NCBI GenBank assembly: GCA_003662995.1
Contig: QMZC01000022.1
Span: 1 to 32,071 of the forward strand
Length of the DNA stretch: 32,071 bases
DNA from: Archaeoglobales archaeon
Lineage (GTDB): Archaea; Halobacteriota; Archaeoglobi; Archaeoglobales; Archaeoglobaceae
Direction of reading: 5' to 3'
This document shows positions 22,029 through 31,414 of this stretch, piece by piece. Each line of letters begins with the position of its first letter. The first letter of the stretch is position 1. The notes beneath the pieces are model-generated. The model did no database searches and was not told the origin of the DNA. It worked only from the letters and a program-made list of their open reading frames with translations. The translations under genes were made by a program, and so were the position numbers.

Positions 22029-23039
22029 TCATTTCAAATATTTCGATTTCAACAGCCTAACATTAACGATAAATCCAACAATGAGGTTTGAGAAGTACGT
22101 TATTGCCCTCCAGATACCAATTAAAACACCCAGAATGTGCGAGGGCAAGAACATTGAATAGAGGTAAACCATCCCCGCCTCTACAATCCCGCTTGCTCCG
22201 GGAGTTATTGGAATGAGGGATACAATGATTAGGATAAGCTGGGATGTTATCGACAACAAAACAACGGGATCCTCATTTAAGGCAAGCAAAATGGCTGATG
22301 GGACAAGAAAGTCCGAAAACCAAATTAGTACTGTGGCAAAAAACAAAATAGCCAATCTTTGTATAGGATTTTTTACCAAATCGATTGCCGCTTGTCTGAA
22401 GGCGAGCAGTTCATCTTTGATAAAAATCAAAGCCTGATCAGCTCTTTTTTCTTTCATAAATCTCTTTAAAATCTTGTAGAGCTTATCTGCAATCTTATCT
22501 ACATTTTTTGGATCTTTAAATATAAAGTACAGGAACAGAATAAACAAGGCTAAAAAAACAAAGAACACGATTCCAACCTCAATCCCAAATTTTGTTGAAA
22601 ACCCTGAAATCACTATAAAAATAGGTAAAGCTGTTATGAAGAATATTGCATCCAAAAGCCTTTCAGCCAGAACGATTGCAGAGGCTGAGCCCACACTGAC
22701 ACCTCTATCTGTTAACATTTTTACTCTTAATGGCTCTCCACCTGCTGATGAGGGGGTTATAGCTGCAAGAAAGTTGCTTGCCAATGTCATTTCCAACGCA
22801 TACTTGTACTCAACCTTTGTGTTCAAAAAAGATGAAAGAATGACGATCCTAAGAGCCCAGAAAATCCAGAACAAAAGGTGTAGGAGTAAAGCAAGTGCTA
22901 TGTAGAAGTTGTTGGTTTTTAAAATTATTTTCCAAGTTATTTGAGTTTCAGTAAACTTGAAGATTATGAAAATAGCTAACAAACTTATTATCGTCCCTAT
23001 CAGTGCCGTTTTCAGGTTACTCTTTCTATTTGATCCCAT
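22029..23039 (-). CDS. Flippase-like / lysylphosphatidylglycerol synthase TM-type membrane protein
   Basis: 336 residues with about eight membrane helices. The PF03706-type pattern is visible: an early I-S-L-L-A-I-F-I-I-F-K-F-T helix, L-A-S-N-F-L-A-A-I-T-P-S-S-A-G-G-E-P-L-R-V in the middle, and I-P-I-T-P-G-A-S-G-I-V-E-A-G near the end. Archaeal members such as AglD-linked proteins act in glycolipid or glycan transfer and lack the catalytic domain of bacterial MprF. It overlaps the upstream glycosyltransferase by 28 nt and is the last gene of the gatB-GT2 transcript. Confidence 0.88.
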   Translation of the reverse strand: MGSNRKSNLKTALIGTIISLLAIFIIFKFTETQITWKIILKTNNFYIALALLLHLLFWIFWALRIVILSSFLNTKVEYKYALEMTLASNFLAAITPSSAGGEPLRVKMLTDRGVSVGSASAIVLAERLLDAIFFITALPIFIVISGFSTKFGIEVGIVFFVFLALFILFLYFIFKDPKNVDKIADKLYKILKRFMKEKRADQALIFIKDELLAFRQAAIDLVKNPIQRLAILFFATVLIWFSDFLVPSAILLALNEDPVVLLSITSQLILIIVSLIPITPGASGIVEAGMVYLYSMFLPSHILGVLIGIWRAITYFSNLIVGFIVNVRLLKSKYLK

Positions 23040-23965
23040 TCAACCCCCCGCTTTTTTATAAAGTTTATCAGTGCCGTTATTGCCGCAAATTGTAAGATTA
23101 ATGTGTGAATAAACAAACCAACCACTACAACTAACTTTTTAATTTTTCGGAATTTGTATAAAAGAAGTGGTGGGGCTAAAATTAGAAATGGGGCTATTAC
23201 CAAGATTACATAGGTCAGCGTTAATGCTGAGAACCAAGAAATTGCAAACTTGAAGTTTGATTTTCTCACATACTTCCAATACCTCCACAATTGTAGTCCG
23301 CCGTAGTACCACCTCTTTCTCTGATTGTACAAATCCTTCCACTTTATTGGAGCTTGCTCAAAAATCTTAGTGTTTTCAACTAAAATTGCTTTATAGCCCA
23401 TAAAGTGCATTCTTGTTGCGAAATCAGCATCCTCCGTAATTACATCTTCATTTAACCTGTATTTAATTAGCAGTTCAGCTCTTAAAACACCAATAAGTCC
23501 GTTGAATTGCTTGAAGGCGGATTTTTTGAGTAGAAAGTTGATAAAGTAGTATTCCGTCTCGATTGTTTCTGAGACCAAGTTGACAGGATTGGAGATGTAC
23601 CGCCTTGAAGATGCAATATAGGCATTTTTGTGTTTTTGCAAAGCTTCAACACACTTAACGATAAAATCCTTTTCTGGCCTAGAATCAACGTCGAATATTG
23701 CTATGTAATCAACCTTGCCCAACACATTGAGAGCATCGTTTATAGCTCCCCCCCTCTTCCCCCTTGTGGTATTTCTTTCTAAAACTCTTATATTTTCTCT
23801 TTTTAAAATTTCCACCCTTGAATCGTTGTTATGTCTCTTATCAACAACGTAAAGCAATTCATAATCAAAATTATCCCAATCCAAGGACTTTAAATGCTTA
23901 ACGGAATCCAAGATAATCTCAATTGGTTCGAAAGGTGAAACTGGAATTATAGCCACTACCTTCAT
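23012..23965 (-). CDS. GT2 family glycosyltransferase, membrane-anchored
   Basis: 317 residues. The N terminus [12 protein letters not shown] is the GT2 nucleotide-sugar fold. Catalytic elements are D-V-D-S (D-x-D), T-E-D-A-D and Q-R-K-R-W-Y-Y-G-G (Q-x-x-R-W), the set seen in processive or polyprenyl-linked family 2 enzymes. Two hydrophobic segments at the C terminus ([20 protein letters not shown] and [20 protein letters not shown]) anchor it. It overlaps the gatB stop by 4 nt and the flippase-like gene by 28 nt. A role in surface glycan or glycolipid assembly with the downstream membrane protein is likely; the sugar is unknown. Confidence 0.9.
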   Translation of the reverse strand: MKVVAIIPVSPFEPIEIILDSVKHLKSLDWDNFDYELLYVVDKRHNNDSRVEILKRENIRVLERNTTRGKRGGAINDALNVLGKVDYIAIFDVDSRPEKDFIVKCVEALQKHKNAYIASSRRYISNPVNLVSETIETEYYFINFLLKKSAFKQFNGLIGVLRAELLIKYRLNEDVITEDADFATRMHFMGYKAILVENTKIFEQAPIKWKDLYNQRKRWYYGGLQLWRYWKYVRKSNFKFAISWFSALTLTYVILVIAPFLILAPPLLLYKFRKIKKLVVVVGLFIHTLILQFAAITALINFIKKRGVEWDQIERVT

Positions 23966-25383
23966 TCAGCCAACAATCTTTGTATGATCTTCACCGTCTC
24001 AGCAGGCTTAGCCTTACCCCTTGTTTTCTTCATCACTTGTCCAACTAAGAAGTTCAAAGCCTGTTTTTTGCCGTTTTTGTAATCCTCGACAGCTTTAGGA
24101 TTTTCTTTGATTACCTCCTTGCAAATCTCCTCAATTTCATCCTTAACAATTGCAAACAACCCCTTGTCTTCTATTATTTTGTCAACCTCTCCACCTTCAT
24201 CAAGCTTTGTCCTTATTACTTCTACAGCTCCCTTCTCAGTTATTCTTTCTTGCTGTAGATAATTTATCAGTTTGGCAAACTCTTGCGGATTGATCTTCTC
24301 ATATGCAACTTTAAAATCCCAGTCTCTGTAATTTAGCTCACCCCTTAAAATATCAACAACCCAGCTTGCAGCCAATTTCGGATTTGTTGACTTCGCTACT
24401 TCTTCAAAGTAATCCGCCATGTTAACGTCTAACACCAAAACCTTAGCGAAGTTGTCACCAATGTTGTACTGCTTAATTAAACGCTCCCTCTTTTCTTCAG
24501 GCATTTCTGGCAAGGTATCCTTAACTTCTTCAATTAGCTCTTCAGTATAGATCGGCACTAAATCCGGCTCTGGAAAGTAGCGATAATCCTGCTCCTCCTC
24601 CTTTCCCCTCAACGAAACCGTTATGTTGTTTGTCTCATCAAAGTGTCTCGTCTCCCTAACAACTTCTCTTCCACGCCTTAATAGATTCTTTTGCCTTGTA
24701 ATTTCATAAGTTAATGCCTTCTCAACTCCTTTAAACGAAGATATGTTCTTTATTTCAACCCTTCCTCCCCCCTTCAAAGAGATATTTGCATCAATCCTCA
24801 TCGCCCCCTCTAAATTCCCATCAAAGACATCCAAATACTCGAGAATTATTCTTAACTTGTTCAAAAACTGCCTCGCTTCCTTTGGAGAGTTCATCACTGG
24901 TTCGGTAACTATTTCTAATAGCGGAACACCGCTTCTATTGTAATCTATCAGACAGTATCTGGCTGTTGTAATAGACCCTTTGTACGTCAATTTTCCCGGA
25001 TCTTCTTCCATGTGAATTCTCTTTAAACGAATTTTTTTCTCTCCACTCTCAGTTTCAATTGTAACGTAACCCCCCCAAGCTAAGGGTCTATCGTATTGGC
25101 TAATCTGAAAACCTTTTGGTAAGTCGGGATAGAAGTAATTCTTTCTATCAAAGACTGTGAAGGGTTGTACTTCAGCATTCAAAGCCAATGCAACTTTTAT
25201 TGCAGCTTTTACAGCCTCTTTATTTATCACAGGCATTGCCCCCGGCATTCCGAGGCATACAGGACAGACATGAGTGTTTGGCTCGCTGTGATAGTAATCA
25301 ATTGAACAAGAACAAAACAGCTTGGTATTTAGCTTATTAAGCTGAACGTGAACTTCTAAACCTATGACCACATCGGATTCCAT
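23962..25383 (-). CDS. gatB: Asp/Glu-tRNA amidotransferase subunit B
   Basis: 473 residues of GatB, the subunit that phosphorylates the misacylated tRNA before amidation to Asn-tRNA (archaea normally use GatDE for Gln-tRNA). The N-terminal domain opens with [11 protein letters not shown] and carries the zinc cysteines C-S-C and C-P-V-C-L-G. Further family blocks are [36 protein letters not shown] and Y-R-Y-F-P-E-P-D. The C-terminal YqeY-like tail is complete. It overlaps the glycosyltransferase by 4 nt and is divergent from the aminopropyltransferase. GatA and GatC are not in this window. Confidence 0.96.
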   Translation of the reverse strand: MESDVVIGLEVHVQLNKLNTKLFCSCSIDYYHSEPNTHVCPVCLGMPGAMPVINKEAVKAAIKVALALNAEVQPFTVFDRKNYFYPDLPKGFQISQYDRPLAWGGYVTIETESGEKKIRLKRIHMEEDPGKLTYKGSITTARYCLIDYNRSGVPLLEIVTEPVMNSPKEARQFLNKLRIILEYLDVFDGNLEGAMRIDANISLKGGGRVEIKNISSFKGVEKALTYEITRQKNLLRRGREVVRETRHFDETNNITVSLRGKEEEQDYRYFPEPDLVPIYTEELIEEVKDTLPEMPEEKRERLIKQYNIGDNFAKVLVLDVNMADYFEEVAKSTNPKLAASWVVDILRGELNYRDWDFKVAYEKINPQEFAKLINYLQQERITEKGAVEVIRTKLDEGGEVDKIIEDKGLFAIVKDEIEEICKEVIKENPKAVEDYKNGKKQALNFLVGQVMKKTRGKAKPAETVKIIQRLLAE

Positions 25384-25492
25384 GAGTTAAGTATGGTAGC
25401 AGATTAAAAAAGTTGCTAAGATTTTTGAGATGAGATGTCACACAACACAAACTTAAAACAACAAACTTTAATTCTGCATGCATATTCGAGCC

Positions 25493-26317
25493 ATGGGCTG
25501 GTTTACCGAACAACACGAACACTTCGGATTAAAAATCAGGGTTACAAAAAAATTGTTTGAATCCAAAAATTTGCAACACATTCAGATCTATGAAACATCT
25601 GGATTTGGTAAAATGCTGGTGTTGGATGGTGCAATTCAGCTAACTGAGGAGGATGAAACATTCTATCATGAGATGCTTGTTCACGTGCCAATGTTAACTC
25701 ATAAAAACCCTAAAAAGGTTTTGGTGATTGGAGGGGGAGATGGTGGGTGTGTTAGAGAGGTCTTAAAACACGAACCTGATGAAGTCGTAATGGTAGAGAT
25801 AGACAAAGATGTTATCAACGCTTGCAGAAAATTTATAGGAATTGATAAAGGTGCGTTGAACGACTCGAGGGTTTCAATAATAAATGAAGATGGAATTGCG
25901 TTTGTGAAAAATACGAGTGAGAGATTTGACGTTCTGATTGTTGATGGGACTGATCCAAATCCAGTGAGCAAATCGTTAGTTGAAAAATCGTTTTATGAGG
26001 CTTGTAGCAAGATCACGGAGGTGTTCAACACTCAAAGTCAATCTCCATTCATTCAAAAGGATTTTTTTAGAGATATATATCGTAACATGGTTGGATTTAG
26101 GGAAAAGAGGGTTTATTTGTCTTATGTCCCCACGTATCCATTAGGATTGTGGAGTTTCATAGTTGCTGCAAACAGCAAGCTAACACTCGATTTACACGCA
26201 ATCAAGCAGAGGTTTGGTGAGAGGAGAATTGAAACTAAACATTACACTCCAGAGTTACACATTGCATCTTTTACCGTACCTAGATGGGTTGAGAAAATAG
26301 TTAAAGAATTGGATTAA
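25493..26317 (+). CDS. speE: Spermidine synthase-like aminopropyltransferase
   Basis: About 274 residues from ATG 25493 (MGWFTEQHEHFGLKI); an in-frame ATG at 25478 adds five residues and is the alternative. The family motifs are present: Q-I-Y-E-T-S-G-F-G-K-M-L-V-L-D-G-A-I-Q-L-T-E-E-D-E, then V-L-V-I-G-G-G-D-G-G, M-V-E-I-D, and V-D-G-T-D-P-N-P in the catalytic loop, where many members have D-S-T/S-D-P. It moves an aminopropyl group from decarboxylated S-adenosylmethionine to a polyamine; archaeal enzymes often accept agmatine or longer acceptors. AcnX begins 9 nt after its stop. Confidence 0.9.
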   Translation: MGWFTEQHEHFGLKIRVTKKLFESKNLQHIQIYETSGFGKMLVLDGAIQLTEEDETFYHEMLVHVPMLTHKNPKKVLVIGGGDGGCVREVLKHEPDEVVMVEIDKDVINACRKFIGIDKGALNDSRVSIINEDGIAFVKNTSERFDVLIVDGTDPNPVSKSLVEKSFYEACSKITEVFNTQSQSPFIQKDFFRDIYRNMVGFREKRVYLSYVPTYPLGLWSFIVAANSKLTLDLHAIKQRFGERRIETKHYTPELHIASFTVPRWVEKIVKELD

Positions 26318-26326
26318 GGTGTTGGA

Positions 26327-27460
26327 ATGTATCTAACAAAGGAAGAGGAGAAATTGTTGGATTCGGACAATGAAACAATTTCAAAATCAATGGAGATTTT
26401 AGTTGCATTGGGAAGGATATACAAAGCTGAAAGACTGATACCTGTTTTTTCATCTCACATCTCGGGAATCTCCTACCAAAACATTGGTGATGCGGGATTG
26501 GAATGGTTGGAAGGCTTGAATGCCAAGGTTGTTGTTAAAACTACCGTAAATCCTGCGGGAATGGATTTGGTGAGATGGAAAGAAATGGGAATAGAAGACG
26601 AATTTTATGAAAAACAGATGAGAATAGTTAGAGCCTTAGAAAAAATTGGGGCTGAGATTAGTCTAACGTGTACACCCTACTACCTGTACGAAATAAAATT
26701 TGGAATGCATCTAGCTTGGGCAGAATCTTCGGCAATAGCCTATGCCAATTCAATTGTTGGAGCAAGGACAAACAGAGAGAGCGGGATAAGTGCAATAGCA
26801 TCAGCAATAATCGGAAAAACGCCATATTACGGATTACACATCAAAGCTAACAGAGCCCCCAACGTACTGGTTAAGGCAGGTGATGTAAATCCATCGGCGT
26901 TAGGATTTGAAATAGGTAACAAGCTTAAACACGATCAGATCCCCATTTTTAGGTTTAAAAAGAAGTTATCGAACGACGAATTAAAGCTTCTGGGGGCTGC
27001 TTTAGCTGCGACGGGAAATGTGGCAATATTCCATGTTGAGAATCAAACTCCCGAATGGAAGGATTTTGATGTGCCCAAAGAAAAACTTGAGGTTGACAAG
27101 GTTGAAATTGAATACGAATGTGAGCCGGACTTGATAGCAATTGGTTGCCCACACTTGTCGAAAGATGAGCTTTTACAAATCTTGAAGTTACTTGAAAAAG
27201 AGGGTAAGAAAGTTAAGAGGAGTTTGTGGTTATTCACGTCAAGAGGCGTTGCCAACAAAAACAAAGGGTTGATTGAAAAAATAGAGAGCTTCAACGCAAA
27301 GGTCTTCTGCGATACGTGTATGGTGGTCTCTCCTTCAACAGAGAAATACGAATGTGTTATGGTGAATTCTGGTAAAGCTTTGACGTATCTACCAAAATTG
27401 AGGAAGGTAAAAGTTAGGTTTGGTGATTTGAAGGAGTGTGTTAAAATTGCTTTTAAATGA
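26327..27460 (+). CDS. Aconitase X catalytic domain, phosphomevalonate dehydratase large subunit
   Basis: 377 residues of the AcnX family. In archaea it forms the large subunit of phosphomevalonate dehydratase, converting mevalonate 5-phosphate to trans-anhydromevalonate phosphate on the way to isoprenoid lipids. Visible family features: Y-L-T-K-E-E-E near the start, S-H-I-S-G-I-S-Y-Q-N-I-G, W-A-E-S-S-A-I-A-Y-A-N-S-I-V-G-A-R-T-N-R-E-S, and near the C terminus F-C-D-T-C-M-V-V with V-N-S-G-K-A. The small swivel subunit is not next to it. The ATG follows AAGGTGTTGGA. The upstream gene is speE at 9 nt and the downstream feature is tRNA-Asn. Confidence 0.9.
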   Translation: MYLTKEEEKLLDSDNETISKSMEILVALGRIYKAERLIPVFSSHISGISYQNIGDAGLEWLEGLNAKVVVKTTVNPAGMDLVRWKEMGIEDEFYEKQMRIVRALEKIGAEISLTCTPYYLYEIKFGMHLAWAESSAIAYANSIVGARTNRESGISAIASAIIGKTPYYGLHIKANRAPNVLVKAGDVNPSALGFEIGNKLKHDQIPIFRFKKKLSNDELKLLGAALAATGNVAIFHVENQTPEWKDFDVPKEKLEVDKVEIEYECEPDLIAIGCPHLSKDELLQILKLLEKEGKKVKRSLWLFTSRGVANKNKGLIEKIESFNAKVFCDTCMVVSPSTEKYECVMVNSGKALTYLPKLRKVKVRFGDLKECVKIAFK

Positions 27461-27500
27461 TGCAGATGGAATAAAAAAGAACGTATTGACAATTAGGACA

Positions 27501-27510
27501 AAGTTTAAAT
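27501..27510 (+). promoter_or_regulatory. TATA-like box of tRNA-Asn
   Basis: AAGTTTAAAT is centred 29 nt upstream of the first tRNA base. Confidence 0.5.
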
Positions 27511-27534
27511 TCTGTTCGTTTAACCATACTTCGA

Positions 27535-27607
27535 GCCGCCGTAGCTTAGCTGGTAGAGCGTCCGGCTGTTAACCGGACGGTCACAGGTTCGAATCCTGTC
27601 GGCGGCG
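27535..27607 (+). tRNA. tRNA-Asn (anticodon GTT)
   Basis: 73-nt cloverleaf. The acceptor GCCGCCG (27535-27541) pairs with CGGCGGC (27600-27606), followed by discriminator G at 27607. The anticodon stem TCCGG/CCGGA encloses loop CTGTTAA with GTT at 27668-27670 counted as 27568-27570 on the window scale. The T arm is ACAGG-TTCGAAT-CCTGT. There is no intron and no encoded CCA (TCC follows). It serves Asn codons; in archaea lacking AsnRS it is charged through Asp-tRNA and GatCAB, whose B subunit is encoded 2 kb away. Confidence 0.97.
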
Positions 27608-27788
27608 TCCGGAAAAGAGGTTCGGATTATCCCCCACCTTATATACTTTTTATTGCGAGTTTAATAATCGATAAGTGTTTCGCTAATTATAACTTTTTTC
27701 AATAAGTTCTCAATTTTGCATTCCTAAGACCTAATTTAAGCTACTTTAAAAAAGGTTCGAAACCTCCAAGAGACGTCTAACCTCTACC

Positions 27789-28120
27789 TCAGTTTGTAAC
27801 CAAATTTTGAAAAATAGAAAATTGCAAAGTTATAAAAAATATTAAACTTAAGTACATCAACAATCCAGTGTATTCATTGAGATCGGCGATTTTATTTACG
27901 TACGGTTTCACCTCTTCACAGTGCGGACAGTGAGGTGAATAGAAAAAGTAAACCCCAATATTCGAATTTGCAGAACCCGGTGCGTTGTTCGGAGCCGCTT
28001 TATTCACAACACCCGAGTTTAAATTGAGATATATGCTGCCACACCTATTGAGATTAATACTGCGGCTATAAACACGATGGTCGCCCTATTATCAAACATT
28101 CTCGTCACTTCTTTATCCAC
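27789..28120 (-). pseudogene. Membrane-anchored thioredoxin-like protein, decayed
   Basis: One frame starting around 28120-28099 reads M-F-D-N-R-A-T-I-V-F-I-A-A-V-L-I-S-I-G-V-A-A-Y and stops. The adjacent frame continues Y-L-N-L-N-S-G-V-V-N-K-A-A-P, then V-Y-F-F-Y-S-P-H-C-P-H-C-E-E-V-K-P-Y-V-N-K-I-A-D. The joined product would be an N-terminal membrane anchor plus a thioredoxin fold with a C-P-H-C redox site. After K-I-A-D-L-N the sequence turns into an AT-rich hydrophobic tail unlike thioredoxin, so the C-terminal two thirds are missing. Both a frameshift near 28025 and a 3' deletion are needed to explain it. Confidence 0.6.
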
Positions 28121-28180
28121 TTCCCTGAATTGTTTAATTTATTTGTTATTTATTATTTAATCAAATAATACTTTGATTAT

Positions 28181-28614
28181 TTAATTTTTCACAAATCCAT
28201 CAAACACGACGTAATCCTTGGCAACGAGGAGCACCTCGTAGATTCCCGGATACACAACACTTCCAGCTGGTCCAGGAGGAACGGTTTCCTTAAACCTCAG
28301 GAAATCGCCTGTAGAAAAGAAACCATCCATGTCATCGATACTTGCGTAGATTATCGTTCCCTTCAATTCGCCGTCACTACTACTGTACGTTGCGGTATCC
28401 ACAACATCTCCGGTTGTGGAGTTTATCAGAATGACCTCCAGTTCGTCGTACTTGACAGTTCCGGACATCATCATCACGTCAAAAAGGTGTCACGGGTGGA
28501 CAATGGTAAGAGCCAATATAGCAGCTGCCAGTAGCGAGCTGGCCGCACTTGTAGTAGGTACTGGTGCGACTTCACTGGTATCTCCACCGTTTCCTCGTTC
28601 ATACTCCTCTTCAT
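28181..28614 (-). pseudogene. Archaeal type IV pilin-like protein, broken
   Basis: The C-terminal open frame (28181-28477) reads V-K-Y-D-E-L-E-V-I-L-I-N-S-T-T-G-D-V-V and ends Y-E-V-L-L-V-A-K-D-Y-V-V-F-D-G, a beta-rich head like small archaeal pilins. Continuing upstream in the same frame through one TGA is E-V-A-P-V-P-T-T-S-A-A-S-S-L-L-A-A-A-I-L-A-L-T-I-V, a hydrophobic pilin-type helix with the usual Pro-Val start. The ATG at 28614 (M-K-R-S-M-N-E-E) is in another frame, and a TAG closes the helix frame upstream. A frameshift near 28595 and a nonsense codon therefore separate start, helix and head. Export by a pilin system is inferred from the helix only. Confidence 0.5.
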
Positions 28615-28732
28615 TCTAACTGCCCTGGCGATAGTTGCGAATAAGGGTGGTTGAATCTACTCATACCAGCTACTTGGAGTGGGTGAAAGGCAGATTTTGA
28701 CATACATGTATTTTTGAGCTATTATTCTAGCT

Positions 28733-28746
28733 AAAAATATATAAAC
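28733..28746 (+). promoter_or_regulatory. TATA box of the UPF0182 gene
   Basis: AAAAATATATAAAC is centred about 23 nt upstream of ATG 28763, so the mRNA probably starts at or very near the start codon. Confidence 0.55.
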
Positions 28747-28762
28747 GCAAGAAATAAATATT

Positions 28763-31414
28763 ATGGGGACAAGTCTTAAGATGAAAAAAGAATTCGAAAT
28801 ATTAACAAATGGGAAAATAATTCTGGCTACATTTATTGCACTTTTGGTTTCTCTAAGTATTGCCTTACATCTTTACACGGAGTTTCTCTGGTTTGAGTCT
28901 CTTAATCTTGGTTCTATCTTTATGGCCATGCTGTATTACAAGGTTATCTTATTCGTAATCTTTTTTGCCTTTGCTCTTGCTATACTTAGCCTCAACCACT
29001 TTGTTCTTAAAAAAGCGAGCTATGAGCTTGGTGAACACCTTAAACTACCATTGTGGGTAAATCTATTATTGTCTCTAGTAGTAGCTCTGCTTTTTTCTCG
29101 CATGTGGCTGCAGTACGTTTACTTCACAAATGCAGTAGACTTCAATCTTAAAGATCCGATTTTTGGGCTTGATGTCTCTTTCTATGTTTTTAAGCTCCCA
29201 TTCATCCAGACTATACTTGTCTTTTTCCTCACATTGCTTTTATTTACTATCTTAATTTCGGCAGCGTACTACGCTTTCACATTTAGATGGGTGAATAGTT
29301 TTGATGAACTCAAGGATAAATTCCCTCAAGCAGGATACGTTCATGTCTCCCTACTTCTGGCTGGTATCTTCATCTTTATAGCGGTGTACTTCTACTTTGC
29401 GAGGTTTGATCTGTTGACTTCTCCACGTGGGGTAGTGATGGGTGCTGGCTATACGGACGTACAAGTAAGGCTTCCTGCGATGGGTTTAGTTGCATTACTA
29501 TCACCTATTTTTGCTGTTGTAAGTATTTATCTTGGCTATAAACGAAACATCAAAGCGATGCCCATACTCTTCACCGTTCTGGCAGTTGTGATAATCTTTT
29601 CAATTGTCGTTGTGCCCGCTGTAGTTCAAAAGCTTAAAGTTGAGCCGAATGAAATTGTTAAGGAGGAGGAATACATACGATACGGTATAGACTTTACGAG
29701 ATTCGCCTATGGCTTGGATGTTAGGAAGATGTACTATTCTGCTGAAGATAATCTCAGCGTCGATACAATTAAGAGAAATCGTGGTACTATAGATAACATT
29801 AGAATCTGGGATCATCGCCCTTTACTTAGCGTTTACAGGCAGATGCAGCAGATAAGAACTTATTATTTTATAAATGATGTTGATGTAGACCGTTACTACA
29901 TTGATGGCAGGTACACACAGATCATGATCTCTGCAAGGGAACTTTCAATCGATTTGCTATCGCCGAGAGCAAAAACGTGGCTTAACGAGCATCTGATATT
30001 TACTCATGGTTATGGTGTTGTTGCCTCGCCGGTGAATTCAGTAACCAAGGTGGGGTTGCCGGATCTGATAATTGAGGATATCCCTCCAAAGGGAAAAATA
30101 GCTATTGAAAAGCCAGAGATATACTATGGTGAGCTGACAACAAATTATGTGATGGTTAAAACCAAACAGAAGGAATTTGACTACCCGCTGGGTGAAGGTA
30201 ACGTTCTAACGACTTACAATGGCTCGGGAGGAGTTAAACTCGATTCGTACTTTAAAAAGCTTATTTTCTCGATTAAATTTGGCGACATTAGTTTTCTGCT
30301 GAGCAATTACATCACAACGGAAAGCAGTTTGATGTTTCACAGAAATATAATAGATAGAATGTCTACGGTAGCACCCTTCCTCGTGTATGACAGAGATCCT
30401 TACATAGCCGTAATAGATGGAAAGCAGTACTGGATAATCGATTCATATACGACTCTCAACAAGTTCCCGTACTCTGCAAAATATCCAACATTCAACTACG
30501 TTCGAAATCCAGTTAAGGTTTTTGTAGATACATACAACGGAACAGCTAGATTCTACGTTATTCAGGAAGAACCAGTCATTAAGGTTTTGATGAAAGCGTT
30601 TCCAGATCTTTTTATTTCTGCGGATAAAATGAGTGAAGAAGAAAGAGCTCATATAAGGTACCCGGTTGATCTGTTTGAAATTCAGGCAAACATCTACGCA
30701 ACTTTCCACATGGATGATGCTAAAACATTCTACAACCGTGAGGATGTATGGGAAATTCCGCAGGAGATTTTAGAGGATGAAAGAATTCAAATGGAACCTT
30801 ACTATGTTATACTAACCCTGCCCGGAAACAGCAAGCCGGAATTCCTGTTAATGCTTCCATTTACTCCAAAGGGAAGAGATAACATCATTGCTTGGATGGC
30901 GGCAAGATGTGATGAGAGTTATGGTGAGTTAAGACTGTATGAATTTCCGAAAGGCCAGCTGATATATGGTCCCATGCAAATAGAGGCGAGGATTGATCAA
31001 AATGCTGAAATTTCCCAGTTATTCACACTCTGGGGACAGGTTGGATCGAAGGTAATAAGGGGCAACTTGCTCGTTATCCCCATAGAGAACTCAATACTGT
31101 ACATCGAACCCGTCTATCTAAGGGCTGTAAATGCTCAGATTCCAGAGCTTAGAGGTGTTATAGTTGTTTACAAAGATGTGCTGGCGATGAGACCAACGCT
31201 TGATGAGGCTTTAATAGCGGTATTTGGTGAGGAAGTTAAGCCTGAAATCATTGAGGAAGAAAGTGTGCAAGATCTTGTGAAGCTATTGGTTGAACTTTAT
31301 AACAGAGCGATGGAGGAAGCGAAAGTTGGTAACTGGAGCGGAGCTGGCGAATACATTGAAAAGCTTGGAGACACTATTAGCAAGTTAAACCAGACTGTAA
31401 AGAAAAAGGCATAA
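28763..31414 (+). CDS. UPF0182 family large membrane protein
   Basis: 883 residues. The N-terminal third holds about seven membrane helices (from I-I-L-A-T-F-I-A-L-L-V-S-L through I-L-F-T-V-L-A-V-V-I-I-F). The rest is a large outside or lumenal domain with UPF0182 signatures: N-L-K-D-P-I-F-G-L-D-V-S-F-Y-V-F-K-L-P-F, I-R-I-W-D-H-R-P-L-L, T-H-G-Y-G-V-V-A-S-P-V-N, Y-Y-G-E-L, R-D-P-Y-I-A-V-I-D-G and Y-P-V-D-L-F-E-I-Q-A. These proteins are widespread in actinobacteria, cyanobacteria and archaea, with no established function. The gene is intact and follows its own TATA box. No obvious partner flanks it, only decayed genes upstream and an unrelated gene start downstream. Confidence 0.9.
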   Translation: MGTSLKMKKEFEILTNGKIILATFIALLVSLSIALHLYTEFLWFESLNLGSIFMAMLYYKVILFVIFFAFALAILSLNHFVLKKASYELGEHLKLPLWVNLLLSLVVALLFSRMWLQYVYFTNAVDFNLKDPIFGLDVSFYVFKLPFIQTILVFFLTLLLFTILISAAYYAFTFRWVNSFDELKDKFPQAGYVHVSLLLAGIFIFIAVYFYFARFDLLTSPRGVVMGAGYTDVQVRLPAMGLVALLSPIFAVVSIYLGYKRNIKAMPILFTVLAVVIIFSIVVVPAVVQKLKVEPNEIVKEEEYIRYGIDFTRFAYGLDVRKMYYSAEDNLSVDTIKRNRGTIDNIRIWDHRPLLSVYRQMQQIRTYYFINDVDVDRYYIDGRYTQIMISARELSIDLLSPRAKTWLNEHLIFTHGYGVVASPVNSVTKVGLPDLIIEDIPPKGKIAIEKPEIYYGELTTNYVMVKTKQKEFDYPLGEGNVLTTYNGSGGVKLDSYFKKLIFSIKFGDISFLLSNYITTESSLMFHRNIIDRMSTVAPFLVYDRDPYIAVIDGKQYWIIDSYTTLNKFPYSAKYPTFNYVRNPVKVFVDTYNGTARFYVIQEEPVIKVLMKAFPDLFISADKMSEEERAHIRYPVDLFEIQANIYATFHMDDAKTFYNREDVWEIPQEILEDERIQMEPYYVILTLPGNSKPEFLLMLPFTPKGRDNIIAWMAARCDESYGELRLYEFPKGQLIYGPMQIEARIDQNAEISQLFTLWGQVGSKVIRGNLLVIPIENSILYIEPVYLRAVNAQIPELRGVIVVYKDVLAMRPTLDEALIAVFGEEVKPEIIEEESVQDLVKLLVELYNRAMEEAKVGNWSGAGEYIEKLGDTISKLNQTVKKKA

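Noticed and set aside
27755-27770. A GGTTCGAAACC motif downstream of tRNA-Asn that looks like a T arm, as if an attachment-site duplicate.
   Set aside because: Only the generic T-loop core matches; the rest of the tRNA 3' end is not repeated, so it cannot be called an att site or a tRNA fragment.
28416-28619. Plus-strand open frame (67 aa) containing N-I-A-A-A-S-S-E-L-A-A-L-V-V-G.
   Set aside because: It lies antisense to the pilin-like helix and head, which make better protein sense on the minus strand; no ribosome-binding site or family match.
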